Assembly: GCF_020181595.1 (NCBI RefSeq)
Contig: NZ_CP084028.1
Coordinates: 510,867-574,866 of the forward strand
DNA from: [Mycobacterium] vasticus
GTDB taxonomy: Bacteria; Actinomycetota; Actinomycetes; Mycobacteriales; Mycobacteriaceae
Direction of reading: 5' to 3'
DNA length: 64,000 bases
Of this stretch, positions 16,404 through 24,041 are shown one piece after another (the stretch's first letter is position 1; each line of letters starts with the position of its first letter). Under the pieces are notes generated by a model. The model was not told the DNA's origin, did no database searches, and saw only the letters and a list, made by a program, of their open reading frames with translations. Position numbers and translations under genes: made by a program.

Positions 16404-18654
16404 GACCGCCAGCGTACGGGTTGCGGTGCCGGCTGGAGGAACCGTTTTCGCTGATCGCGAATCGCTTGGCCACCCGCGCCAGCGGCGCCGGCGCCCACCA
16501 GTTCCAGTGGCCCATGAGGTGCATGAACGCCGGCACCAGCACCATCCGGACCAGTGTGGCGTCGGCCAGCACCGCCAGCGTCAGGCCGAGTCCGAGCATC
16601 CGCATGAACGACACCTGCGCGGCGATCAGCGCCGCGAACGAGATCGACATCACCAGTGCCGCAGCGGTGATCACCCGGGCGGTGCGGGCCACGCCCAACG
16701 AGACGCTCTGATCGTTGGCGGCGCGGGTGCCCGCCGACGCGAGCCAGTACTCCCGGATCCGGGACACCAGGAACACCTCGTAGTCCATCGAAAGCCCGAA
16801 GGACAGACAGAACAACAACACCGGCATGTTGGCGACCAGCGTCCCGGTGTGTGTCGTCCCGAGCCCGCCGAGGTGGCCGTCCTGAAATATCCAGACCAGC
16901 GCGCCGAATGCCGCTGACAGCGACAACACATTGAGGATCAGGGCCTTGGCCGGCATCACCACGCTGCCGGTGAGCAGGAACAGCAACCCGAAGGTGATGG
17001 CGGCGATCAGTCCCAGCACCATCGGCAGCCGGTCGGTGATGGCCTGCACACTGTCCCGGTTGATCTGCGCCAAACCCGCCAGCTGAACCGGACCGCCGCC
17101 CGGGCCCGGCACCCGGTGCAGGCTGTCGAGCTGGGTTTGGGAGCGCTGCGAGAACAGCGGTGCGGTGCTGGAGACCGTCATGAACGCACTGTCTTCGTTG
17201 ACCCCGGTGGCCGCCGAGGGCGGGCCGACCCGGGCGCCGGCAACGAAGGTACCCATCGGCGAGGACACCGATGCCACATCAGCGACCTGGGACAACTCGG
17301 CGGCGTAGCGGTTCAGCTCGTCGACGTGTACGCCGCGGATGTCGGGCAGGACGATCGGTACCGCCTGGGCGAAGTCGGCGGCGAAGTCGTAGCGCAGCGC
17401 GTCGCCGACCTGGTGCGCCGACGCCGATTTCGGCAGCACCCGGTCGTCGGGGAAGCCCCATTTCACGCCGAAGAACGGCAGCCCGACCAACACCATTACG
17501 GCGACCACCGCCAATCCGATCGGCACCGCGTGACGTATCACGAATTGCGTTGACCGGTACCAGAATCCAAGCTGGATAGGCCGCCGTACCGGCGCAGGCA
17601 GGCCGAGTAGCCGACGGGCCGGACCGCGCACGTCCAACGCATCGAGTCGGGGCCCGAGCAGCGCGATCGCCGCCGGTGTCACCACGATCGCCGCGATCGC
17701 GACGAACGTCACCGTCGCCACCCCCGCGTAGGCGAACGACTTCAGGAAGTACATCGGGAACAGCGCCATGGCCGCCATCGACAGCGCGACCGTGCACGCC
17801 GAGAACAGCACGGTGCGTCCGGCGGTGGTCATGGTCGTGATCAGCGCCCGGTCGGGGGCGGTGCCTTCGGCCAGCTCGTCGCGGTAGCGGTTGATGATCA
17901 GCAGCGTGTAGTCGATGGCCAGGGCCAGGCCCATCGCGGTGCTGAGGTTGAGCGCGAAGATGGAGACATCGGTGAACAGCGTGAGCAACCGCAACACCGC
18001 CATCGACCCCACGATCGCGAGTCCACCGAGGGCGACCGGCAGCGCAGCCGCCAGCAGACCGCCGAACACCCACACCAGCACCACAAAACTCAGCGGGATC
18101 GCGATCGACTCCATCAGCAGCAGGTCGTGCTGGTTCTGGCGATTGATCTGGGCGTAGACCATCGCGCCGCCGCCGGCCCGGACACTGACCCCGTCCCGGT
18201 CGTGGGCCAACGCGTCAGCCAGGGTGCGGGCGTGCTTCTGGGCGTCGTTCTCGCCGCCGGTGAGGTTGGCGACGATCACACCGGAGGTCCCGTCGGTGCT
18301 GATCAGCCCGGCGCCCGCCTCCGGCGGCCCCATCCAGGGCGAGGTGACGTTGAAGACCAGCGGCGAGCGCTGCAGCTGCGCGGCGATCGACTTGCCGACC
18401 GACCGGGCCGGTTCTGCTGTGACGCCACCGGGGGAGCTCACCATGATCAGCAGTTGCTGGTCGCTCTGACCGTATTCATTGGTCAACAGCCAGGTGGCTT
18501 GGGCGGACTCCGAGGCGGGGTCCTGGAAACCGCCGGCAGACAGTTTTTCGGCCACCGGGATGCCGAAGACGGCGGCCGCCACCATCAACAGGGCAGCCGA
18601 TGCGAGGATGCGTTGCGGCGCGCCGAGGGCCAGCAGAGCGATCCGGTGCAGCAC
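16123..18654 (-). CDS. MMPL/RND family transporter
   Basis: 843 residues from GTG 18654, where VLHRIALLALGAPQRILASAALLMVAAAVFGIPVAEKLSAGGFQDP matches the usual MMPL beginning and a GGAAGGCGG stretch precedes. The ATGs at 18726 and 18714 would lie within or upstream of the predicted SigL-type promoter. It has the duplicated RND topology: one transmembrane helix, an extracytoplasmic domain and 5-6 helices, repeated. The second half has FCLSFGLSMDYEVFLVSRIREYW with the conserved Asp-Tyr motif used for proton coupling. Expected role: export of a lipid or polyketide. Homologous sequence ends near 16440; the last ~105 residues are Ser/Gly/Arg-rich and run out of frame through the methyltransferase gene, suggesting a lost stop codon. 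It is divergent from the type III PKS operon. Confidence 0.85.
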   Translation of the reverse strand: MLHRIALLALGAPQRILASAALLMVAAAVFGIPVAEKLSAGGFQDPASESAQATWLLTNEYGQSDQQLLIMVSSPGGVTAEPARSVGKSIAAQLQRSPLVFNVTSPWMGPPEAGAGLISTDGTSGVIVANLTGGENDAQKHARTLADALAHDRDGVSVRAGGGAMVYAQINRQNQHDLLLMESIAIPLSFVVLVWVFGGLLAAALPVALGGLAIVGSMAVLRLLTLFTDVSIFALNLSTAMGLALAIDYTLLIINRYRDELAEGTAPDRALITTMTTAGRTVLFSACTVALSMAAMALFPMYFLKSFAYAGVATVTFVAIAAIVVTPAAIALLGPRLDALDVRGPARRLLGLPAPVRRPIQLGFWYRSTQFVIRHAVPIGLAVVAVMVLVGLPFFGVKWGFPDDRVLPKSASAHQVGDALRYDFAADFAQAVPIVLPDIRGVHVDELNRYAAELSQVADVASVSSPMGTFVAGARVGPPSAATGVNEDSAFMTVSSTAPLFSQRSQTQLDSLHRVPGPGGGPVQLAGLAQINRDSVQAITDRLPMVLGLIAAITFGLLFLLTGSVVMPAKALILNVLSLSAAFGALVWIFQDGHLGGLGTTHTGTLVANMPVLLFCLSFGLSMDYEVFLVSRIREYWLASAGTRAANDQSVSLGVARTARVITAAALVMSISFAALIAAQVSFMRMLGLGLTLAVLADATLVRMVLVPAFMHLMGHWNWWAPAPLARVAKRFAISENGSSSRHRNPYAGGHGERGTAAVLGGSGHRLGGQRGDLRGGTGTVRRSGAGGGRHEGRGSSTRHRVRLRDSAATGGSTGGDPVRSRHLRADGAGGTPPGADGHGVAR

Positions 18655-18714
18655 GCCAGCCGCCTTCCGCCGCAATGGTCGACGAGAGGTGCCCCCGGCA
18701 CCCCAGATGATCAT

Positions 18715-18742
18715 GGTACGAATCATCGGGTCACGGGGTTCA
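18715..18742 (-). promoter_or_regulatory. SigL-type promoter of the MMPL gene
   Basis: On the minus strand TGAACC (18742-18737) is followed after exactly 16 bases by CGTACC (18720-18715). It is the same -35/spacer as the other SigL-type sites in the window, with a -10 keeping CGT. The predicted start of transcription, about 18708, leaves a ~50-base leader before GTG 18654. Confidence 0.6.
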
Positions 18743-18767
18743 ATCTTGCGATCAATACCCGAAGTCT

Positions 18768-18795
18768 TGAACCTCGGCACCGGTGACTGCGTGAC
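18768..18795 (+). promoter_or_regulatory. SigL-type promoter of the type III PKS operon
   Basis: TGAACC (18768-18773), 16-base spacer, CGTGAC (18790-18795), then six bases and the ATG at 18802. A leaderless mRNA is predicted. Geometry is identical to the promoter at 25735-25762. Confidence 0.7.
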
Positions 18796-18801
18796 CTCGA
18801 C

Positions 18802-19854
18802 ATGGACACCATCACGACGAACATCCCCACCGTGGCCGCCGTGGCCGTGGAATTCCCGCCGCACCGCCACAGTCAAGGCGAGGTCATGGCAGCGCTGTCC
18901 GACTTCGCCGGACCGGAGTTCGCGCGCTTCGCCGCCAACAGCGGCGTCGCCACCCGCCAACTGGCACTGCCGCTTTCGCGTTACCCCAAGCTCAGTGGCT
19001 TCACCGAAGCCAACGACGCCTACCTCGAGGTCGCCCTGGACCTGAGTGAACGCGCACTGCAGTCCGCGCTGGATCGAGCCGGCTTGGCTCCGGCCGATGT
19101 CGACGTGGTGTTCTCGACGACGGTCACCGGCCTGGCCGTTCCGTCCCTGGAGGGCCGCCTGGTCAGCCGGATGGGGCTTCGCGCCGACGTCAAACGGATC
19201 CCGATGTTCGGCCTGGGCTGCGTCGCCGGCGCCGCGGGTCTGGCCCGGGTCCATGACTATCTGCGGGCCTTCCCGGATCAGGTGGCGGCTCTGATCGCCG
19301 TTGAACTGTGTTCGCTGACGATCCAGCGCCAAGACCTCTCAATCGGAAACCTGGTGGCCTCCAGCCTGTTCGGTGACGGCGCCGCCGCCGTTGTCGCGAC
19401 CGGGGCGGGCCGGGTGGGGTCGGGTCCAAAGGTGCTGGCGACCCGAAGCCGAACCTATCCCGACACCGAGGAGATACTCGGCTGGGACATCGGCAGTCAG
19501 GGCTTCAGCATCGTGTTGTCCGTCGAGATCGCCACCGTCGTCGAGAAGTATCTCGGCGACGACGTCCGCGATTTCCTGGCCGATCACGCACTGGTGACCG
19601 ACGACATCGCCACCTGGATCGTGCATGCCGCCGGGCCGAAGGTTATCGACGCGGTCGAAGGCGTCCTCGACCTGCCGCCGGACGCACTCGAGCGAACCCG
19701 AAACTCGTTGCGCGACCACGGCAATCTGTCCTCGGTATCGGTTCTGGACATCCTGCACGACACCGAGACACACCCGCCGAAGCCCGGATCGCTCGGCCTG
19801 ATGATCGCGATGGGGCCCGGGTTCTCCGCCGAACTCGTGTTGTTGAGTTGGTAG
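18802..19854 (+). CDS. type III polyketide synthase (chalcone/stilbene synthase family, Pks10-like)
   Basis: 350 residues. Type III PKSs extend an acyl-CoA starter with malonyl-CoA without an ACP and cyclise the product, often to alkylpyrones or alkylresorcinols. The catalytic triad is visible: Cys140 in MFGLGCVAGAAG, His275 in WIVHAAGPKV and Asn308 in RDHGNLSS; the GFGPG-like loop is MGPGFSAELVLL. The overall pattern resembles mycobacterial Pks10. It heads an operon with an ICMT-like methyltransferase and an FAD oxidoreductase, behind a SigL-type promoter. This matches the known control of pks10 and of an ICMT/oxidoreductase pair by SigL in M. tuberculosis (from memory). The ATG follows the -10 by six bases. 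Confidence 0.93.
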   Translation: MDTITTNIPTVAAVAVEFPPHRHSQGEVMAALSDFAGPEFARFAANSGVATRQLALPLSRYPKLSGFTEANDAYLEVALDLSERALQSALDRAGLAPADVDVVFSTTVTGLAVPSLEGRLVSRMGLRADVKRIPMFGLGCVAGAAGLARVHDYLRAFPDQVAALIAVELCSLTIQRQDLSIGNLVASSLFGDGAAAVVATGAGRVGSGPKVLATRSRTYPDTEEILGWDIGSQGFSIVLSVEIATVVEKYLGDDVRDFLADHALVTDDIATWIVHAAGPKVIDAVEGVLDLPPDALERTRNSLRDHGNLSSVSVLDILHDTETHPPKPGSLGLMIAMGPGFSAELVLLSW

Positions 19855-19856
19855 CG

Positions 19857-20357
19857 GTGTACTACCTGCTGATTCTGGCCGTCGGCCTCGAACGCCTGGC
19901 CGAGCTGGCGGTGGCGCACCGCAACGCGCAGTGGGCATTCGCTCATGGGGGAACCGAGTTCGGGCACCGGCACTATCCGGTGATGGTCAGCATCCACGCC
20001 GCACTGCTGCTCAACTGTGTTCTCGAGGTGGCACTGCTGGGTCGGCCCTTCCTTCCGCTGCTGGGCTGGCCGATGCTCGCCTTGGCGCTGGCAAGCCAGG
20101 GCCTTCGGTGGTGGTGCATCGCAACATTGGGCAGGCGGTGGAACACCCTGGTGATCGTGTTGCCGCAGGCGCCACTGGTGCGCCGCGGGCCGTATCGGTG
20201 GCTGCACCATCCCAACTATGTGGCCGTGGTGGTCGAGGGCTTCGCGCTGCCCCTGGTGCACACCGCATGGCTGACCGCGATCGGCTTCACCCTGGCCAAC
20301 GCCGCTGTGCTGCGGGTGCGGATCCGGGTGGAGAACGCCGCGTTGGGGTACCGGTGA
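19857..20357 (+). CDS. isoprenylcysteine carboxyl methyltransferase-like membrane protein
   Basis: 166 residues from GTG 19857, two bases after the PKS stop; a TTG at 19848 would overlap that stop. Four to five hydrophobic segments are visible. The ICMT signature RRWNTLVIVLPQAPLVRRGPYRWLHHPNYVAVVVE carries the GPYRWLHHPNY SAM-binding motif. In type III PKS operons such as the srs operon of Streptomyces (from memory), ICMT-like enzymes O-methylate the phenolic lipid product, which is the likely job here. Four-base GTGA overlap with the next gene. Confidence 0.88.
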   Translation: MYYLLILAVGLERLAELAVAHRNAQWAFAHGGTEFGHRHYPVMVSIHAALLLNCVLEVALLGRPFLPLLGWPMLALALASQGLRWWCIATLGRRWNTLVIVLPQAPLVRRGPYRWLHHPNYVAVVVEGFALPLVHTAWLTAIGFTLANAAVLRVRIRVENAALGYR

Positions 20358-21370
20358 GTGTCGTCGACGCCGACCTGCTCGTCGTGGGCGGCGGGCCGGC
20401 CGGCTTGGCTGCCGCGTTGTACGCACGCCAAAACGGGCTTTCGGTGATCGTCGCCGAACCACGTGACACCCCGATCGACAAGGCCTGCGGTGAGGGCCTG
20501 ATGCCGGGCGGGCTGGCCGCGTTGACATCGCTGGGCGTGGACCCGGCCGGTGCGCCGTTGCGCGGCATCGCCTACCTCGACGAGCATCGCCGGGTGGAAG
20601 CACCGTTTCGCGACGGGCCGGGGCGCGGGGTGCGCCGCACCACCCTTCACGCGGCACTGGCGGATCAGGCCAAGCGGCACGACGTGCGATGGATCGCCGA
20701 GCGGGTCAGCACCGTTGAGCAGGACGCCGCAGGGGTGAGCGCGGCCGGGATCCGGGCGACGTGGTTGATCGCCGCCGACGGACTGCACTCCACGGTGCGC
20801 CGCAGCCTCGGAATCCCCTGCGTCGCCGGCACTCCCCGGCGCTACGGGGTGCGATGGCACTACCGCATTCCGGCTTGGTCGGAGTTCGTCGAGGTGTACT
20901 GGTCGCGGTGGGGTGAGGCCTATGTGACGCCGGTCGAACCGGAGCTGGTGGGCGTGGCGATCCTGTCGCAGCATCGCCCCGACCTCGACTGGTTTCCCGA
21001 GTTGTCGGCCCGCGTCGCCGGTGCGCGACGCGGGCCGGCCCGCGGCTGCGGCCCGATGCGCCAGGTGGTTTCGCGCCGGGTCGACGGCCGGGTGCTGCTG
21101 GTCGGAGACGCCGCGGGCTATGAGGACGCCCTGACCGGCGAGGGCATCAGCCTGGCCGTCCGGCAGGCGTCCGCCGCCGTCGCCGCGATCACCGCCGGGA
21201 ACCCGGCCGCCTACGAGCGAGCCTGGCCGCAGATCACCCGCCGCTATCGGCTGCTCACCCGAGCGCTCGTGCTGGCAGGCGGACCGCAGCTGACCCGGCG
21301 GGCCGTGGTGCCGGCCTGCGCGCTGCTGCCAGGCGTGTTCGAGAGTGCCGTGCATCTGCTGGCGCATTGA
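20354..21370 (+). CDS. FAD-dependent oxidoreductase (geranylgeranyl reductase/hydroxylase-like)
   Basis: 338 residues from the GTG inside the ICMT stop. ADLLVVGGGPAGLAAALYARQNGLSVIVAEP is the ADP-binding fold, WLIAADGLHSTVRR the DG motif, and GRVLLVGDAAGYEDALTGEGISLAVRQ the GD motif. The PIDKACGEGLMPGGL stretch is typical of the geranylgeranyl-reductase-like flavoprotein group. It probably oxidises or hydroxylates the aromatic polyketide made by the first gene. Its last 116 bases are overlapped by the reading frame of the convergent aminotransferase. Confidence 0.88.
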   Translation: MSVVDADLLVVGGGPAGLAAALYARQNGLSVIVAEPRDTPIDKACGEGLMPGGLAALTSLGVDPAGAPLRGIAYLDEHRRVEAPFRDGPGRGVRRTTLHAALADQAKRHDVRWIAERVSTVEQDAAGVSAAGIRATWLIAADGLHSTVRRSLGIPCVAGTPRRYGVRWHYRIPAWSEFVEVYWSRWGEAYVTPVEPELVGVAILSQHRPDLDWFPELSARVAGARRGPARGCGPMRQVVSRRVDGRVLLVGDAAGYEDALTGEGISLAVRQASAAVAAITAGNPAAYERAWPQITRRYRLLTRALVLAGGPQLTRRAVVPACALLPGVFESAVHLLAH

Positions 21371-22349
21371 GTGCCCGCCCGAGGGCGGACAGCACCATCC
21401 GGGTGGACTCCCGGGATCCGATCGTGATGCGCACCGCGCCATCGGGATAGTGCCGCACCTGCAGGCCGGCGAACACGTCGCGCCACGGCCGGACACCAGC
21501 CGGCAGGTACACGAAGTTCGCCTGCGAGTCGGTGGTGGCCACGCCCGCCTCCCACAACCGGGACCGCAGGCAGCGACGTTCGGCGGTGATGGCCCCGATG
21601 CGTTGCCGCAGCTGGGCTTCGGCGCCATAGGATGCCGCCACCGCCACCAGGCAGTCGGCCGGGATGCCGAACGGCACCTGCATGTCCCACAGCGTCGCCG
21701 CCAGGTCCGGTGCGGCCAGGCCGTATCCGATCCTTAGCCCGGCCAGTCCGTAGGCCTTGGAGAAGGTGCGCAGCACAACCACATTCGGGAACCGCCGCAG
21801 CACCGCCGCAGGGTCGATGCGCTGGTTCGGCGCCACGAACTCGATGTAGGCCTCATCGAGCAGCACGACGGTATCGGCCGGTATCCGCTGCAGGAATGCG
21901 TCGACGTCGGCGAGGGGCTCCAGCGTGCCGGTCGGATTGTGCGGGCGGCACAGCACCACCACCCGGGCGTCTGCGGCGGCACGGATCATCGCGGCCAGAT
22001 CATGGCGGCCGTAGTGGTCGAGCGGGACATCGACCGTGCTCAGCCGGGCGATCCGGGCGAAGATCGGATAGCCGTCGAACGTGGGACGGCTCAGCACGAT
22101 CCGATCGCCCGGAGAAGTCAACGCGGACAGCACCTGCATGGCCACCCCGGACGCGCCGGAACCCAGCACCACACTGTCCTCGGGCACGCCGGCGTGCTGG
22201 GCCACCAACCGCCGCAGCCGGGTGGGCAGGAAGTCCGGGTATCGGTTGGCAGCACCGGCGGACCTGATCAGCGCCGCCCGCACCGCCGGCAGCGGAGCAA
22301 AGGGATTCTCGTTGAGGGACAACGCCGATGGGTCCAGCGCCGAGATCAT
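21255..22349 (-). CDS. PLP-dependent aminotransferase, histidinol-phosphate aminotransferase-like
   Basis: 364 residues from the ATG that overlaps the KAS III stop (ATGA). Fold type I aminotransferase: LSLNENPFAPLPAVR, GSGASGVAMQVL (phosphate loop), CRPHNPTG, LLDEAYIEF, and the PLP lysine Lys198 in TFSKAYGLAGLRIGYG. The pattern is HisC-like, but its place in a polyketide/fatty-acid-type operon argues for amination of an oxoacyl-derived ketone rather than histidine synthesis. The C-terminal ~39 residues (after GRALNAPADARHS) are Ala/Arg/Pro-rich and run antisense into the FAD oxidoreductase gene, so the real domain probably ends near 21370. Confidence 0.88.
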   Translation of the reverse strand: MISALDPSALSLNENPFAPLPAVRAALIRSAGAANRYPDFLPTRLRRLVAQHAGVPEDSVVLGSGASGVAMQVLSALTSPGDRIVLSRPTFDGYPIFARIARLSTVDVPLDHYGRHDLAAMIRAAADARVVVLCRPHNPTGTLEPLADVDAFLQRIPADTVVLLDEAYIEFVAPNQRIDPAAVLRRFPNVVVLRTFSKAYGLAGLRIGYGLAAPDLAATLWDMQVPFGIPADCLVAVAASYGAEAQLRQRIGAITAERRCLRSRLWEAGVATTDSQANFVYLPAGVRPWRDVFAGLQVRHYPDGAVRITIGSRESTRMVLSALGRALNAPADARHSRTRLAAARRPAPRPAGSAAVRLPARALG

Positions 22350-23368
22350 CGCTCTCGTCCGCCCCACCGGATGGCCGCCGCGCCCGCGAAGTCACCGGCG
22401 TGGGCGAACGCGGCCATCACGACCACGTCGCCGCGGTCGATCCGCTGCTCGGTGGCCGCCCGATCCAGGTTGATCGGGATCGCCGCGCCGAACAGGTTTC
22501 CGCACTCATCGAAGGTATCGACGTGGCGTGCTTCGGGCAGTTCGAGTGCTTCGCGCCAGTTGCGCAGGAAGACCCGGTTGGGCTGATTGGTGACCAGCAG
22601 GCCGATATCGGCGGGAGATAGGCCGAGCCGATGGCACAGGGCCAGCGCGACCTCGGGGACCTGCCGGTTGCCGCGAGCCAGCACCTTGGTGATCTTGTCC
22701 TCGGTGAAGCCGATGTAGGCGGAACCGAGCCCGGGCTGCCACCACTTTCGCGGCGGGTCGATGGTGTAGGTCATGTCCCCGGCGTACTGGCCGTAGGTGC
22801 GGCACACGACGTCGAGGATCGGCGATCGATCCGAGCACGTCACCAGACCCACCGCGGCACCGTCGCCGGGAACCGATGCCTGCGACTTGCCCCGCACGGC
22901 CGGTTGGTCGAAGATCTGACCGGCCGCGTTCTGGGCGATCGCGATCAGCGCGGTGCGCCCCGCGCCGGCTGTCAACAGTTGGCGGGCTACGTTGAGGCCC
23001 AACAGGAATGCCGCGCATCCGCCGTTGTGTAGGTCGAGCACCGTGGATGGGCGCATGCCCAACCGGTGGGCGATGCCGCCGCCGGAGCCGTTGAACGGAA
23101 TGTCCGGCAACTGGGTGTGGGTGATCAGAACGTCGACGCCTTCGATGACGTCGCGGCCGTGCCGTTCGATCAGTCCCTGCGCCGCCCGTTCGATCATGTC
23201 GGCCGCAGACTCGTCGGCGCCGACGTGGTGACGGAACCTGGGCGCCCGGAACATCAGGTTGTCCCGCAGCTCATCGGATTCGGCGAACTGCGCGTAGTAC
23301 TGCGCGGGAATCGGTTCGCCGGGAAGGTAACTGGAGACGTCGGTCAGGCTGATGGTGGGTTGACCCAT
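22346..23368 (-). CDS. 3-oxoacyl-ACP synthase III-like enzyme with altered active site
   Basis: 340 residues from MGQPTISLTDVSSYLPGEPIP; an upstream ATG would overlap the preceding gene. Thiolase-fold ketosynthase III: nucleophile Cys118 in LDLHNGGCAAFLLGLNVA, GDGAAVGLV, and Asn291 in FDECGNLFGAAIP. The catalytic His of the family motif HQAN is replaced: the sequence is NQPN (Asn261). Such changes occur in KAS III relatives that transfer acyl groups rather than decarboxylate malonyl-ACP, so acyl transfer or non-decarboxylative condensation is a reasonable inference. Second-last gene of the ThDP enzyme operon. Confidence 0.9.
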   Translation of the reverse strand: MGQPTISLTDVSSYLPGEPIPAQYYAQFAESDELRDNLMFRAPRFRHHVGADESAADMIERAAQGLIERHGRDVIEGVDVLITHTQLPDIPFNGSGGGIAHRLGMRPSTVLDLHNGGCAAFLLGLNVARQLLTAGAGRTALIAIAQNAAGQIFDQPAVRGKSQASVPGDGAAVGLVTCSDRSPILDVVCRTYGQYAGDMTYTIDPPRKWWQPGLGSAYIGFTEDKITKVLARGNRQVPEVALALCHRLGLSPADIGLLVTNQPNRVFLRNWREALELPEARHVDTFDECGNLFGAAIPINLDRAATEQRIDRGDVVVMAAFAHAGDFAGAAAIRWGGRER

Positions 23369-23375
23369 GATCGGC

Positions 23376-24041
23376 TCACCGCATCCAGGCCGGCGTGATC
23401 GGGAGACCATGTTGGTGGCGGTACTCCGCGATCGCGGTGAGGTTCTTCAGCTCCAGCAGGTGACCGGCGCTGAACATGTCCCAGAAATCACCCACCCACA
23501 CCGGGCGCTCGGCCGGCGCGGCCTCCGGATAGGGGTTGTGGTCGTAGAACGGGTGGTGGCAGTTGGTCCACAGCACCACCGATCCGGGCTTGTTCAGCAC
23601 CACCTGGGCGTCGACGACCCGCAGCAGGTAGATCATCCACAGATGGTGGCCCTGATCCCAGGCGCAGTGGTAATCGACTGTCCGAGAACGGCTATCGGCG
23701 ACGGTGCGGGTGTAGATCTCGGTCTGCGATCCGAGCCGGTCGTAGGCGAGCCACAGTCCGAGCTCCTTGGTGGGGGTGAAGCCGCGCAGACTGTAGGTCC
23801 ACTCTTCGAGGCACCGGGTGTCGGCCAGGTAGTCGAACAGCTCGTCGGGCGGGCAGTCGATGTAGCCGTTGACGGTGCAGTAGTCCCCGAAGACCATGTC
23901 GTGCGGGTACACCGACCGCATCATCTCCATGATGATCGGGGTGGCCACCTGCCGGGGACTGGTCTCGATGCGGACCAGACCGTCGATGGCGTCGGCCGAA
24001 CCGGTGTGGGCGGCGATATCAGCGAGTGCTGGCAGTGACAT
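23376..24041 (-). CDS. SRPBCC-superfamily protein (polyketide cyclase-like)
   Basis: 221 residues from MSLPALADIAAHTG, preceded by AGGAGGATC at good spacing. The stretch VNGYIDCPPDELFDYLADTRCLEEWTYSLRGFTP is the START/SRPBCC opening, and HHLWMIYLLRVVDAQVVLNKPGSVVLWTNCHHPFYDHNPYP is a His-rich later strand. Such helix-grip proteins bind hydrophobic ligands and include polyketide aromatases/cyclases. It overlaps the end of the ThDP gene by 23 bases and precedes the KAS III by seven, so it is in the middle of a tight operon. Exact reaction unknown; the His-rich segment might bind metal. Confidence 0.8.
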   Translation of the reverse strand: MSLPALADIAAHTGSADAIDGLVRIETSPRQVATPIIMEMMRSVYPHDMVFGDYCTVNGYIDCPPDELFDYLADTRCLEEWTYSLRGFTPTKELGLWLAYDRLGSQTEIYTRTVADSRSRTVDYHCAWDQGHHLWMIYLLRVVDAQVVLNKPGSVVLWTNCHHPFYDHNPYPEAAPAERPVWVGDFWDMFSAGHLLELKNLTAIAEYRHQHGLPITPAWMR

